DNA of 64,000 nucleotides. Origin: Devosia sp. 67-54 (GTDB taxonomy: Bacteria > Pseudomonadota > Alphaproteobacteria > Rhizobiales > Devosiaceae). The translations under genes were made by a program, and so were the position numbers. Below are positions 36,638 through 44,987 of this stretch, one piece after another. Below the pieces are notes generated by a model that saw only the letters and a program-made list of their open reading frames with translations, searched no databases and was not told where the DNA came from. Each line of letters opens with the position of its first letter. Position 1 is the stretch's first letter. The stretch is from positions 372,001 through 436,000 of the forward strand of contig NZ_MKVA01000003.1 in assembly GCF_001899075.1 (NCBI RefSeq), in the 5' to 3' direction.

Positions 36638-38023
36638 ATGGCAGTTCAACTGATCGACGCGACGCTGCCCGATTTCGGGGTGCCGGCGACGCGTCCGGAT
36701 TTGCCGCGCGCGACCTATCTGTCGCGCCTGGATGCTCTCAACAAGGCGCGCCGCGCCGCTGGCATCGACTCGCTGCTGATCTATGCCGACCGCGAGCACG
36801 CGGCCAACCTGGCCTGGCTTACCGGCTTCGATCCGCGCTTCGAGGAGGCGCTGCTGATCCTCGCGCCGGGGCAGACGCCGACCCTGCTGGCCGGCCCCGA
36901 AAATCTCGGCCGCGCCCAGAAGGCCAGCATCGAGGTCGAGGCGCGCCTCTATCCGCCTTTCGGCCTCATGGGCCAGGACCGCAGCCAGACGCCCGAGCTC
37001 GAAGAGGTGCTGACCAGCGCCGGCGTGGCGCGCAACCAGCGCGTCGGCGTCATTGGCTGGAAATATTTCGGCCCCAGTGAATCGCCGCGGCCCGACGCCT
37101 GGTTCGAGACTCCGGCCTTCATCATCGACACGCTGCGCCACATTGTCGGGCCCGAGGGCAGGGCGGTGAACGCCAACGCCCTGCTGATGGATGCGAGCAC
37201 CGGCCTGCGCGCCGTCAACGAGATCGAGCAGATCGCCCAGTTCGAGTTCGGTGCCGTTGCCGCATCGGAAGCGCTGAAGGCGCTGTTCCGCGCCGCCCGG
37301 CCGGGCATGTCGGAATTTGCCGCGGTGCAGAGCATGGGGCTCGGCGTCCTGCCGCACTCGTGCCACACCATGCTCTCCACCGGCGGCCGCCTCTCCGGGC
37401 TCGAAAGCCCGTCCGGCAAGATCATCGAGCGCGGCGATCCGATCACCACCGCCGTCGGCTATCCCGGCGGCCTGTCGAGCCGCGTGGTGTGGATGGTCGC
37501 CGACAGCTCCGAATTGCCCGCCGGCGCCGAGGACTGGCTGGAGCGGCTGGCGATGCCGTATTTCGCCTGCGCCGCCGAATGGTACGCCACCCTCGGCATC
37601 GGCGTCACCGGCGGCACGCTCGACGCCATCGCCCGCAAGCATCTGGGCGCGCCCTTCTTCAACCTCATCCTCAATCCCGGCCATCTGATCCACCTCGACG
37701 AGTGGATGAACACGCCGGTCTATCCCAATTCGCGCGAGGCGCTGCGGTCGGGCCAGGCCATACAGTGCGACATCATTCCGGCCGTCGGCCCGCCCTACCA
37801 CTCCGCCAACATCGAGGACGGCGTTGCGCTGCTCGACCAGCGCGGCCGCGACGAGCTGCGCGACAAATACCCGGACGTGGCGGCGCGGGCCGAGGCGCGT
37901 CGCGCCTTCATGGGCGACGTGCTGGGGATCAGGCTGAAGCCGGAAATCATGCCGCTTTCGAATCTGGCCGCGGCATATCCGCCTTTCCTGCTGCGCCCGG
38001 ACCGGCTTCTGGCGCTGCGCTGA
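36638..38023 (+). CDS. Creatinase-like M24-family protein
   Basis: A 461-residue pita-bread-fold protein. The N-terminal domain (about 1-185) includes YADREHAANLAWLTGFDPRFE and LLILAPGQTPTLLAGPEN, which match the creatinase/prolidase N-domain. In the C-terminal domain the two metal-binding Asp residues of M24 peptidases are replaced (VGYPGGLSSRVVW). One His (NPGHLIHLDEW) and a Glu (NIEDGVALLD) remain, and another Glu is Asp (QCDIIP). A metal-free, creatinase-type hydrolase or a non-enzymatic role is more likely than an aminopeptidase. The ATG at 36638 has GGGAGG 9 bases upstream. Its 3' end overlaps the opposing ndh gene by 77 bases. Confidence 0.8.
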   Translation: MAVQLIDATLPDFGVPATRPDLPRATYLSRLDALNKARRAAGIDSLLIYADREHAANLAWLTGFDPRFEEALLILAPGQTPTLLAGPENLGRAQKASIEVEARLYPPFGLMGQDRSQTPELEEVLTSAGVARNQRVGVIGWKYFGPSESPRPDAWFETPAFIIDTLRHIVGPEGRAVNANALLMDASTGLRAVNEIEQIAQFEFGAVAASEALKALFRAARPGMSEFAAVQSMGLGVLPHSCHTMLSTGGRLSGLESPSGKIIERGDPITTAVGYPGGLSSRVVWMVADSSELPAGAEDWLERLAMPYFACAAEWYATLGIGVTGGTLDAIARKHLGAPFFNLILNPGHLIHLDEWMNTPVYPNSREALRSGQAIQCDIIPAVGPPYHSANIEDGVALLDQRGRDELRDKYPDVAARAEARRAFMGDVLGIRLKPEIMPLSNLAAAYPPFLLRPDRLLALR

Positions 38024-39296
38024 TCTCGCCGCCGCGCGGCTCGGTGATGAGCCGCGCGCTGCGGTAGCCGGTGAGGTAGATCCACAGCCAGTTGAGCGCG
38101 ATGAAGATGCGGTTCTTCATCCCGATCAGGAAATAGATGTGGGCCAGCCCCCATACCCACCAGCCGACCCAGCCGGTAAGCTGCAACCAGCCGAAATCGA
38201 TCAGCGCCCGGCTCCGGCCGATCGTCGCGATGTCGCCCAGATGGTGATAGTGGAACGGCATTTCCGCCATGTCGCCGCGCAGCCGCGCCTTGATCACCTG
38301 CGCCGCGTGCCGGCCGCCCTGCTTGGCGGCGTCGCCGATGCCCGGCACCGGCTTGCCGCTGCCGTTGACGATTGTCACCGTGTCGCCGATGGCGAAGATG
38401 TGCGGCAGCCCGGGAACGCTGAGGTCGGGCCGCACCTTGATGCGCCCGGCGCGGTCCGCCTCGGCGCCCAACCATCTCGCCGCCGGCGAGGCGAGTACGC
38501 CGGCCGCCCAGATGATGGTGCCCGCCTTGAGGGTCCTGCCGCCATAGTCGACGCTGTCGGGGCGCACCGCCGTCACCGCCTGGCCGAGCTCGACCTCGAC
38601 GCCGAGCTCGCGCAGTGCCTTTTCCGCATACGCCGACATCTCCGGCTTGAAGTTGGCGAGCACCCGCGGTCCCGCCTCGATCAGCACCACCCGCGCCTCT
38701 TCCGGCTGGATGCTGCGGAAATCCTGCTTGAGCGTGATGCGCGCCAGCTCGATGATGGCGCCGGCCAGTTCCACCCCGGTGGCCCCGCCGCCGATGATGG
38801 CGAAGGTCAGGAGCGCCCGGCGCGTCTCGGGATCGGTCTCGATTTCCGCTTTCTCGAATGCCAGCAGCAGCCGCCGCCGCATCGCCGTGGCATCCTCCAG
38901 CGTCTTGAGTCCGGGGGCGTAGGGCTCCCAGTCGTCATGGCCGAAATAGGCATGCTGCGCCCCGGTGCCGAGGATCAGATAGTCGAACGGCACCTGCGTC
39001 CCGTTCCTGAGACGAACGACGTTCGCCTCGCGATCGATCCCGACCACCTCGCCCAGCAGCGTCGTCACTTCTTGCCGCTTGTGCACGAGCTGCCGGATCG
39101 GCCAGGCGATCTCGGCAGGCGCCAGCGACGTGGTCGCGACCTGATAGAGCAGGGGCTGGAACAGATGATGGTTACGCCGGTCGATCAGGGTGATGTCGGC
39201 GTCGACGCCCTTGAGTTCCTTGATCGCTGCGAGGCCGCCGAAGCCGCCGCCCACCACCACGATCCTGGGCCGATGTGCTGTGTTCATGTCGCTCAC
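37947..39296 (-). CDS. ndh: Type II NADH dehydrogenase
   Basis: A 449-residue flavoprotein. The FAD motif VVVGGGFGGLAAIKEL is at the N-terminus and the NADH motif IIGGGATGVELAGAI near residue 170. GDTVTIVNG and HAAQVIKARL lie near the C-terminal flavin contact. The last ~60 residues are hydrophobic (LTGWVGWWVWGLAHIYFLIG), as in NDH-2 enzymes that dock on the membrane. It passes electrons from NADH to quinone without pumping protons. A second Met (MNTAHRP) three codons in is an alternative start. Its 3' end overlaps the M24 gene. Confidence 0.9.
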   Translation of the reverse strand: MSDMNTAHRPRIVVVGGGFGGLAAIKELKGVDADITLIDRRNHHLFQPLLYQVATTSLAPAEIAWPIRQLVHKRQEVTTLLGEVVGIDREANVVRLRNGTQVPFDYLILGTGAQHAYFGHDDWEPYAPGLKTLEDATAMRRRLLLAFEKAEIETDPETRRALLTFAIIGGGATGVELAGAIIELARITLKQDFRSIQPEEARVVLIEAGPRVLANFKPEMSAYAEKALRELGVEVELGQAVTAVRPDSVDYGGRTLKAGTIIWAAGVLASPAARWLGAEADRAGRIKVRPDLSVPGLPHIFAIGDTVTIVNGSGKPVPGIGDAAKQGGRHAAQVIKARLRGDMAEMPFHYHHLGDIATIGRSRALIDFGWLQLTGWVGWWVWGLAHIYFLIGMKNRIFIALNWLWIYLTGYRSARLITEPRGGEISAAPEAGPGAAGKADMPRPDSKAA

Positions 39297-39428
39297 CTCG
39301 TTCGTCCCGTGTTCGACATAGGCCGTGCGTCAGACTGTCGCAAGGTCGCGAGCGATGCTGCTCGGCAAGGCGGCCATGCGTTGTGGGCAGGCCCGGCGCA
39401 CGCGGGCATGCGGTCCTTTCATCCAAGC

Positions 39429-39992
39429 TCAGGGCCGCTCCATCGGTTCCCCGTCGATCACCACCGCGGCGTTATCGATCACGGTGGGCACCGCGTCTGC
39501 GAACGCCGCGGGCCGGAAGCGGCGCAGCGATTCGATGAGCCCGATCACCCGCGCCCGCGAGTCCCAGAAATCGACGTCCTCGTCCGCCGTCACCGCTCTC
39601 GTCGGATTGAGGCAGCCGATGCTCGCCACGTAGAGCTTGGGCGCCGGCAGGTACACCGGATGGATCAGGATGCCGGTGCGCCTGCCGGTGTCGAGCACGC
39701 GGATCGCCGGCATCGGCGGCTCGGCGACGACGCTGTCGCTCCGCGAATAGCCGGCGCTGACGAAGGTGCGGTAGTGCGTCGTCAGCCGGTATCGTCCTGC
39801 CTCGATCCGCCGCCCATTGTCCGGCGCCGAATTGTCGCCCGGCCCCACCGTCTCTACCATGAAGCCGGCAGGGCCTGAGGGCACACCGCCGATATGGACC
39901 GCGTAGCGGCCATAGGTGCGCGCGAGGGCCCCGCGCCGATGCAGGCCCAGCCGCTCCACATGCAGTTCCCAGCCCTCGCCCTGGATCGGCAT
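39429..39992 (-). CDS. Small protein, possibly DUF5675-like
   Basis: A 187-residue protein. The central region (GPAGFMVETVGPGDNSAPDN, IEAGRYRLTTHYRTF, then GILIHPVYLPAPKLYVASIGCLNP) has the order expected of DUF5675 proteins, which look like cysteine/His hydrolases of the L,D-transpeptidase kind. The resemblance is partial. There is no signal peptide. The ATG at 39992 overlaps the putR stop (TGATG), so it is translated with the proline regulator. Why a protein of this type would be tied to proline control is unclear. Confidence 0.55.
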   Translation of the reverse strand: MPIQGEGWELHVERLGLHRRGALARTYGRYAVHIGGVPSGPAGFMVETVGPGDNSAPDNGRRIEAGRYRLTTHYRTFVSAGYSRSDSVVAEPPMPAIRVLDTGRRTGILIHPVYLPAPKLYVASIGCLNPTRAVTADEDVDFWDSRARVIGLIESLRRFRPAAFADAVPTVIDNAAVVIDGEPMERP

Positions 39993-40453
39993 CAGAGCGG
40001 CAGCGGCCCGTCGTTCTTGACCTCTTCCATCACCGCGTAGGTCCGCGTCTCGCGCACCCCGGGGAAGGCCAGCAGCGTCTCGCCGAGGAAGCGCCGATAC
40101 GCGGCCATGTCGGCGTGCCGCGCCTTGATCAGATAGTCGAAGCCGCCGGCCACCATATGGCATTCGAGCACCTCCGGCGCCCGCCGCACCGCCTCGGCGA
40201 AGCGCTCGAAGGCGTCGGGCGTGGTCTTGTCGAGCGACACCTCGACGAAGGTGAGCAGCCCGAGGCCAAGCGCGTGCGGATCGAGCCGCGCCCCGAAGCC
40301 GGCGATGTAGCCCTGCCGCTGCAGTCGCCGGAAACGGTCGCTCATCGAGGTCGGCGGCAGGCCCACCCGCTGCGCCAGCTCGGCATTGGTGATGCGGCCG
40401 TCGCGCTGCAGCTCCGCGAGGATGCGGCGGTCTGTCTGGTCGATATCTGTCAT
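39992..40453 (-). CDS. putR: Lrp/AsnC-family proline regulator PutR
   Basis: A 153-residue protein with an N-terminal helix-turn-helix (RRILAELQRDGRITNAELAQRVGLPPTSMS, split over residues 8-38) and a C-terminal RAM ligand domain (GGFDYLIKARHADMAAYRRFL). It is divergent from putA across 114 bases. This arrangement is the same as PutR in Agrobacterium and Rhodobacter, which activates putA when proline binds. The ATG at 40453 is preferred, because an upstream ATG would add a tail not seen in the family and would reach into the shared promoter. Confidence 0.85.
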   Translation of the reverse strand: MTDIDQTDRRILAELQRDGRITNAELAQRVGLPPTSMSDRFRRLQRQGYIAGFGARLDPHALGLGLLTFVEVSLDKTTPDAFERFAEAVRRAPEVLECHMVAGGFDYLIKARHADMAAYRRFLGETLLAFPGVRETRTYAVMEEVKNDGPLPL

Positions 40454-40477
40454 ATCTGCATCAAAAAAAGCATATCT
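40443..40477. promoter_or_regulatory. ATATCT repeats at the putR start
   Basis: Three ATATCT copies (40443-40448, 40452-40457 and 40472-40477) cluster around the putR start codon, the last after an A7 run. Lrp-family regulators bind such repeated AT-rich sites as multimers, so this is a candidate PutR site acting on both putR and putA. The rest of the 114-base gap shows no clear -10/-35. Confidence 0.35.
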
Positions 40478-40567
40478 CCGTGGAATGTACGGCAATCAAG
40501 CAAAGATCGCAATGGAGCTACGGGAAATCGCCGCTAAGCTGGGGGCCGGAGTGGGAGACGAGATGCG

Positions 40568-43500
40568 TTGGTAAGCCCGGTCGAAACGACGGAGCAGAAC
40601 GGCGTTGCGCCGTTTTTGGATTTCGCTGGTCCACCGCGTCCGCAAACCCCTCTCCGCCAGGCGATCCGTGCCGCCATCCGCCGCCCCGAGCCGGATTGCG
40701 TGCCGCCGCTGATCGCGCAGGCCTCGGTCGATCCGGCCACCGCCGCGCGGATCAAGCGCCTCGCCGCCGATCTGGTGCGCAAGCTGCGCGCCTCCGGCCC
40801 CAGCCAGGGCATCGCCGGCATGATCCAGGAATATTCGCTGTCGAGCGAAGAAGGCGTGGCACTGATGTGCCTCGCCGAGGCGCTGCTGCGCATCCCCGAC
40901 GACGCCACTCGCGACGCGCTAATCCGCGACAAGGTCTCGCGCGGCGACTGGCGCGCGCATCTGGGGCCCGAGCGCACGCTGTTCGTCAACGCCGCCACCT
41001 GGGGCCTGATGGTCACCGGCAAGATTACCGCCGCCATCCCGGAGGAGGGACTGGCGCGGGCGCTGGGCCGGCTCATCGCGCGCGGCGGCGAGCCGATCGT
41101 GCGCACCGGCGTCGATCTCGCCATGCGCATGATGGGCGAGACCTTCGTCTCCGGCCAGACCATCGAGGAAGCGCTGCGCAACAGCCGCCGCCTCGAGCGC
41201 AAGGGCTTCCTCTATTCCTACGACATGCTCGGCGAGGCGGCGACCACCGCTGAGGATGCCGCGCACTACCTCAAGGCCTACGAGGATGCGATCGACGCCA
41301 TCGGCGCCGCCTCGGCCGGCCGTGGCCCCATCGCCGGGCCGGGCATCTCCATCAAGCTGAGCGCGCTGCATCCGCGCTACCGCCGCAGCCAGCTCGACCG
41401 CGTCATGGCCGAATTGCTGCCGCGCCTCAAGGCGTTGGCGGCGCGCGCCAAACGCTACAATATCGGCCTCAACATCGACGCCGAGGAGGCCGACCGCCTC
41501 GACATCTCGCTCGACCTGCTCGAGGCGCTGTGTTTCGACCCCGAGCTCAAGGGCTGGGACGGCATCGGCTTCGTGGTGCAGGCCTACGGCAAGCGCTGCA
41601 CCTTCGTCATCGACTGGCTGATCGACCTGGCGCACCGCAGCGGCCACCGCCTGATGGTGCGGCTCGTCAAGGGCGCCTACTGGGACAGCGAGATCAAGCA
41701 GGCGCAGCTCGACGGCCTCGGCGGCTATCCTGTGTTCACCCGCAAGGTCTATTCCGACGTCTCCTATCTCGCCTCGGCGAAGAAGCTGCTCGCCGCCCGC
41801 GACGCGGTCTTCCCGCAATTCGCCACCCACAACGCCCAGTCCGTCGCCTCGATCTACGAGCTGGCTGGAGCATCGTTCCAGCAGGGCAACTACGAGTTCC
41901 AGTGCCTGCACGGCATGGGCGAGCCGCTCTACGGCAACGTCGTCGGCCCGGACAATCTCGACCGCCCCTGCCGCATCTATGCGCCGGTCGGCACGCACGG
42001 CACGCTGCTCGCCTATCTGGTGCGCCGCCTGCTCGAAAACGGCGCCAACAGCTCCTTCGTCAACCGCATCGGCGACGACTCGGTGCCGGTGGACGAACTG
42101 GTCGCCGATCCGGCGGCGGTGGCCTCCGCCATCGTTCCCGCCGGCGCTCCGCATCCGCAGATCCCGCTGCCCGCCAGCATCCTCGGCGCCCGGCAGAATT
42201 CCGCCGGCCTCGACCTCGCCGACGATCTCGTGCTGGAGCACCTGACCACGCAGTTGCAGGCCGCCGCCGGCACCTGGACTGCGAACCCCATCCTCGTCGA
42301 TGGACCGGCCGGCGGCACGCCGGTCACCCTCCGCAATCCGGCCGACCCCGCCGATATCGTCGGCACCGCGATGTTCGCGCCGCCCGCGCTGGTGGACCGC
42401 GCCTTCGCCGCGGTTACGCCGGGCTGGGCGCCGCTGGCCGACCGCACCCGCATCCTGCGCGATGCCGCCGACCGCCTGCAGGCGCAATTGCCGCAATTTC
42501 TCGGCCTGATGATGCGCGAGGCCGGCAAGTCGGCCGCCAACGGCATCGCCGAAGTGCGCGAGGCCGTCGATTTCCTGCGCTACTACGCCGACCAGGCCGA
42601 GGCCCTGGGCCCCGATGCGGCGCCGCTCGGCACCGTGGTCTGCATCAGCCCGTGGAACTTCCCGCTGTCGATCTTTACCGGCCAGGCCGCCGCGGCGCTT
42701 GCCGCCGGCAACGCCGTGCTCGCCAAGCCGGCCGAGGAGACGCCGCTCACCGCCGCCGCCATGGTCGCTATCCTGCACCAGGCCGGCGTGCCGCGCGCGG
42801 CGCTGCAGTTTCTGCCGGGCGCGGGCGATGTCGGCGCCGCGCTCTGTGGCCACGCCAAGGTCGCCGGTGTCGTCTTCACCGGCTCCAACGAAGTGGCGCG
42901 GCTGATCCAGAAGCAGCTCGCGCCGCGCGGCCCCATCCCGCTGATCGCCGAGACCGGCGGCATCAACGCCATGATCGTCGACAGCTCGGCGCTCACCGAG
43001 CAGGTGGTCAACGACGTGCTGTCCTCGGCCTTCGACAGCGCCGGCCAGCGCTGCTCGGCGCTGCGCCTGCTCTGCCTGCAGGACGACGTCGCCGACCGCA
43101 CCCTGGCGATGCTGAAGGGCGCCATGCAGGAGCTGCGCATCGGCGATCCCGCCGTGCTCGCGACCGATATCGGCCCGGTGATCACCGCCGAGGCGGCCGG
43201 CCGCATCACCGCGCACATCGACGCCATGCGCGCCGCCGGCCACCGCGTCACGCAGACGCCGTTGCCCGGCGGTGCCGGCACCTTCGTGCCGCCGACGCTG
43301 ATCGAGCTCGATCGCATCGACCAGCTCGACCGCGAAGTGTTCGGCCCGGTGCTGCACGTGGTGCGCTACCGCCGCCGCGACCTCGACGGCGTCGTCGATG
43401 CCGTCAACCGCCTCGGCTTCGGCCTCACCTTCGGCCTGCACACCCGGCTCGACGACACCATCGACCACGTCACCGCGCGCATCGCCGCCGGCAATATCTA

Positions 43501-44068
43501 CGTCAACCGCAACATCATCGGCGCCGTCGTCGGCGTGCAGCCCTTCGGCGGGCAGGGGATGTCGGGCACCGGCCCCAAGGCCGGCGGTCCGCTCTACGTG
43601 CGGCGGCTGGTGCGGCAGCGCCCCGCCGACAACGATCTGGCCGAGCTGCTGCCGGGGCCGGTGGGCGAATCCAACCTCTACCGCACCGCGCCACGTGGCC
43701 AAATCCTGCTGCTGCCGCAGACGCGCGAGGGACTGAGCCGCATGCTCGACGCGGTGATCGCCACGCGCAATAGTCCCGTGGTCGACGGCACCGTGGTCGG
43801 CGCCGCCGTGGTGCGAGAGTTGGCGCCGGCGGCGCGGCTGGCGGCGACGCCTGCCACCGAAGCCGGCATCGACGGCGTGCTGGTCGAAGGCGATGCGGCG
43901 CGCGTTGCCGATATTGCTGTGCAGGTGGCGGCGCGTCCCGGCAAGATCGTGCCGGTGCAGTCGGCGGCCGACGTCAACCGCGACATGCTGGTGCACGAGG
44001 TATCGGTCAGCATCAACACCGCCGCGGCCGGCGGCAATGCCAGCCTGATGGCGCTGGGAGAAAGCTGA
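40568..44068 (+). CDS. putA: Bifunctional proline dehydrogenase/P5C dehydrogenase
   Basis: An 1166-residue PutA. The proline dehydrogenase barrel (about 210-480) contains GPGISIKLSALHPRY and RLVKGAYWDSEIK. The aldehyde dehydrogenase half has Glu793 (IAETGG) and catalytic Cys827 in SAGQRCSAL. The C-terminal ~170 residues are the extra domain of long PutA proteins. The first ~40 residues are Pro-rich and have no ribbon-helix-helix, so it should not be a repressor. It oxidises proline to glutamate, using quinone and NAD. Translation must start at the TTG at 40568, since a stop lies in frame at 40535 and no ATG or GTG intervenes. The hydroxyproline genes that follow can feed it proline. Confidence 0.95.
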   Translation: MVSPVETTEQNGVAPFLDFAGPPRPQTPLRQAIRAAIRRPEPDCVPPLIAQASVDPATAARIKRLAADLVRKLRASGPSQGIAGMIQEYSLSSEEGVALMCLAEALLRIPDDATRDALIRDKVSRGDWRAHLGPERTLFVNAATWGLMVTGKITAAIPEEGLARALGRLIARGGEPIVRTGVDLAMRMMGETFVSGQTIEEALRNSRRLERKGFLYSYDMLGEAATTAEDAAHYLKAYEDAIDAIGAASAGRGPIAGPGISIKLSALHPRYRRSQLDRVMAELLPRLKALAARAKRYNIGLNIDAEEADRLDISLDLLEALCFDPELKGWDGIGFVVQAYGKRCTFVIDWLIDLAHRSGHRLMVRLVKGAYWDSEIKQAQLDGLGGYPVFTRKVYSDVSYLASAKKLLAARDAVFPQFATHNAQSVASIYELAGASFQQGNYEFQCLHGMGEPLYGNVVGPDNLDRPCRIYAPVGTHGTLLAYLVRRLLENGANSSFVNRIGDDSVPVDELVADPAAVASAIVPAGAPHPQIPLPASILGARQNSAGLDLADDLVLEHLTTQLQAAAGTWTANPILVDGPAGGTPVTLRNPADPADIVGTAMFAPPALVDRAFAAVTPGWAPLADRTRILRDAADRLQAQLPQFLGLMMREAGKSAANGIAEVREAVDFLRYYADQAEALGPDAAPLGTVVCISPWNFPLSIFTGQAAAALAAGNAVLAKPAEETPLTAAAMVAILHQAGVPRAALQFLPGAGDVGAALCGHAKVAGVVFTGSNEVARLIQKQLAPRGPIPLIAETGGINAMIVDSSALTEQVVNDVLSSAFDSAGQRCSALRLLCLQDDVADRTLAMLKGAMQELRIGDPAVLATDIGPVITAEAAGRITAHIDAMRAAGHRVTQTPLPGGAGTFVPPTLIELDRIDQLDREVFGPVLHVVRYRRRDLDGVVDAVNRLGFGLTFGLHTRLDDTIDHVTARIAAGNIYVNRNIIGAVVGVQPFGGQGMSGTGPKAGGPLYVRRLVRQRPADNDLAELLPGPVGESNLYRTAPRGQILLLPQTREGLSRMLDAVIATRNSPVVDGTVVGAAVVRELAPAARLAATPATEAGIDGVLVEGDAARVADIAVQVAARPGKIVPVQSAADVNRDMLVHEVSVSINTAAAGGNASLMALGES

Positions 44069-44074
44069 GTGGAG

Positions 44075-44824
44075 CTATTTGCGCGATCGGCGGACGGGAG
44101 CAATTTTGTCGCCGAGGCGCATCGTCGCCGTGACGTCGCGGGCGATGTAGCTCTGGATCTGCTTGACGATCTGCGCCGCGTGCTGGGTCGCCAACTCGTC
44201 GCAGCGCTCGGCGTCGCCCTTGTCGATGGCGACGATCATCGCCTCGTGCTCGTCGACATATTTGCGCGGCAGATGGTCGTCGAACGAGGCGTAATAATAG
44301 AGCCTGAGCAGCCGCCGTCCCTCGTCCAGCAGCCGCGTGAACCAGCGGGTGAAATAGGCGTTGCCGCCGGCCTCGGCGATGGCGAGGTGGAACTCGCGGT
44401 TGGTCGAGATCATCCCCACCGCGTCGCTGCGCTCCACCGCCTCGACGTAATCCGCCTGCGCCGCGCGGATCACCTCGATCTGCGCCGGCGTCCGCCGCAG
44501 CGCCGCCGCCCGGGTGGTAACGCGATACATCAGCGTCAGCGCCTCGAAATACACCGGCAGCTTCTCGAAATCGATCGGCGCCACCACGGTGCTGCGGTTG
44601 GGCAGGGCGGTCACCAGCCCGTCGGCCATCAGCCGCACCAGCGCCTCGCGGATCGGCGTGCGCGACATCGCGAACTGCTTGCTCAGCCGCACCTCGTCGA
44701 GCGGGCTGCCCGGCGGCAGCTCCAGATTGACGATCGCCGACTGCAGCCGCTCATACACCGTCTGCACCCCGGCGCCGCGCACCGGCCGGGTCGTGCCTGT
44801 CATGGTCGATGCCCGATTGGCCAT
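44075..44824 (-). CDS. GntR-family (FCD) regulator, hydroxyproline-linked
   Basis: A 249-residue regulator. A winged helix-turn-helix (about 18-80) has the GntR motif LSKQFAMSRTPIREALVRL. An FCD ligand domain (~95-230) includes NREFHLAIAEAGGN and His-rich positions that usually bind a metal-carboxylate ligand. It is divergent from the ABC importer and catabolic genes. An imperfect palindrome between them is the likely operator, and it supports the start at 44824, because an upstream ATG at 44905 would place the operator in the coding region. It is expected to repress the island until a hydroxyproline-type ligand binds. Its stop is 6 bases from that of putA. Confidence 0.85.
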   Translation of the reverse strand: MANRASTMTGTTRPVRGAGVQTVYERLQSAIVNLELPPGSPLDEVRLSKQFAMSRTPIREALVRLMADGLVTALPNRSTVVAPIDFEKLPVYFEALTLMYRVTTRAAALRRTPAQIEVIRAAQADYVEAVERSDAVGMISTNREFHLAIAEAGGNAYFTRWFTRLLDEGRRLLRLYYYASFDDHLPRKYVDEHEAMIVAIDKGDAERCDELATQHAAQIVKQIQSYIARDVTATMRLGDKIAPVRRSRK

Positions 44825-44867
44825 CGGTTCCACACTCCATTTCCCCTTCGATTGACACGAAATCCGT

Positions 44868-44899
44868 CTGCGTGCAATCTGTCGACAAGATGCATGCAG
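44868..44899. promoter_or_regulatory. Candidate GntR operator with -35-like element
   Basis: A 32-base imperfect palindrome centred on TGTCGACA, with CTGC/GCAG ends and TGCA arms; only eight positions break symmetry. It lies 44 bases before the regulator start and 89 bases before the importer gene. A TTGACA hexamer (44852-44857) lies just upstream; a -10 could not be fixed. Bidirectional autoregulation is the simplest reading. Confidence 0.55.
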
Positions 44900-44987
44900 A
44901 AGCATCGGCAGTCGCCCGTATCGTGTCGGTCGTTAAGAGCCGTTTTCGGGCGGCGCACGTGAACACACTGCAACAGGGAGACCATCT

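Noticed and set aside
39297-39428. Possible tRNA or small RNA between ndh and the DUF5675-like gene
   Set aside because: No cloverleaf, acceptor stem or terminator could be drawn; the 132 bases look like ordinary spacer.
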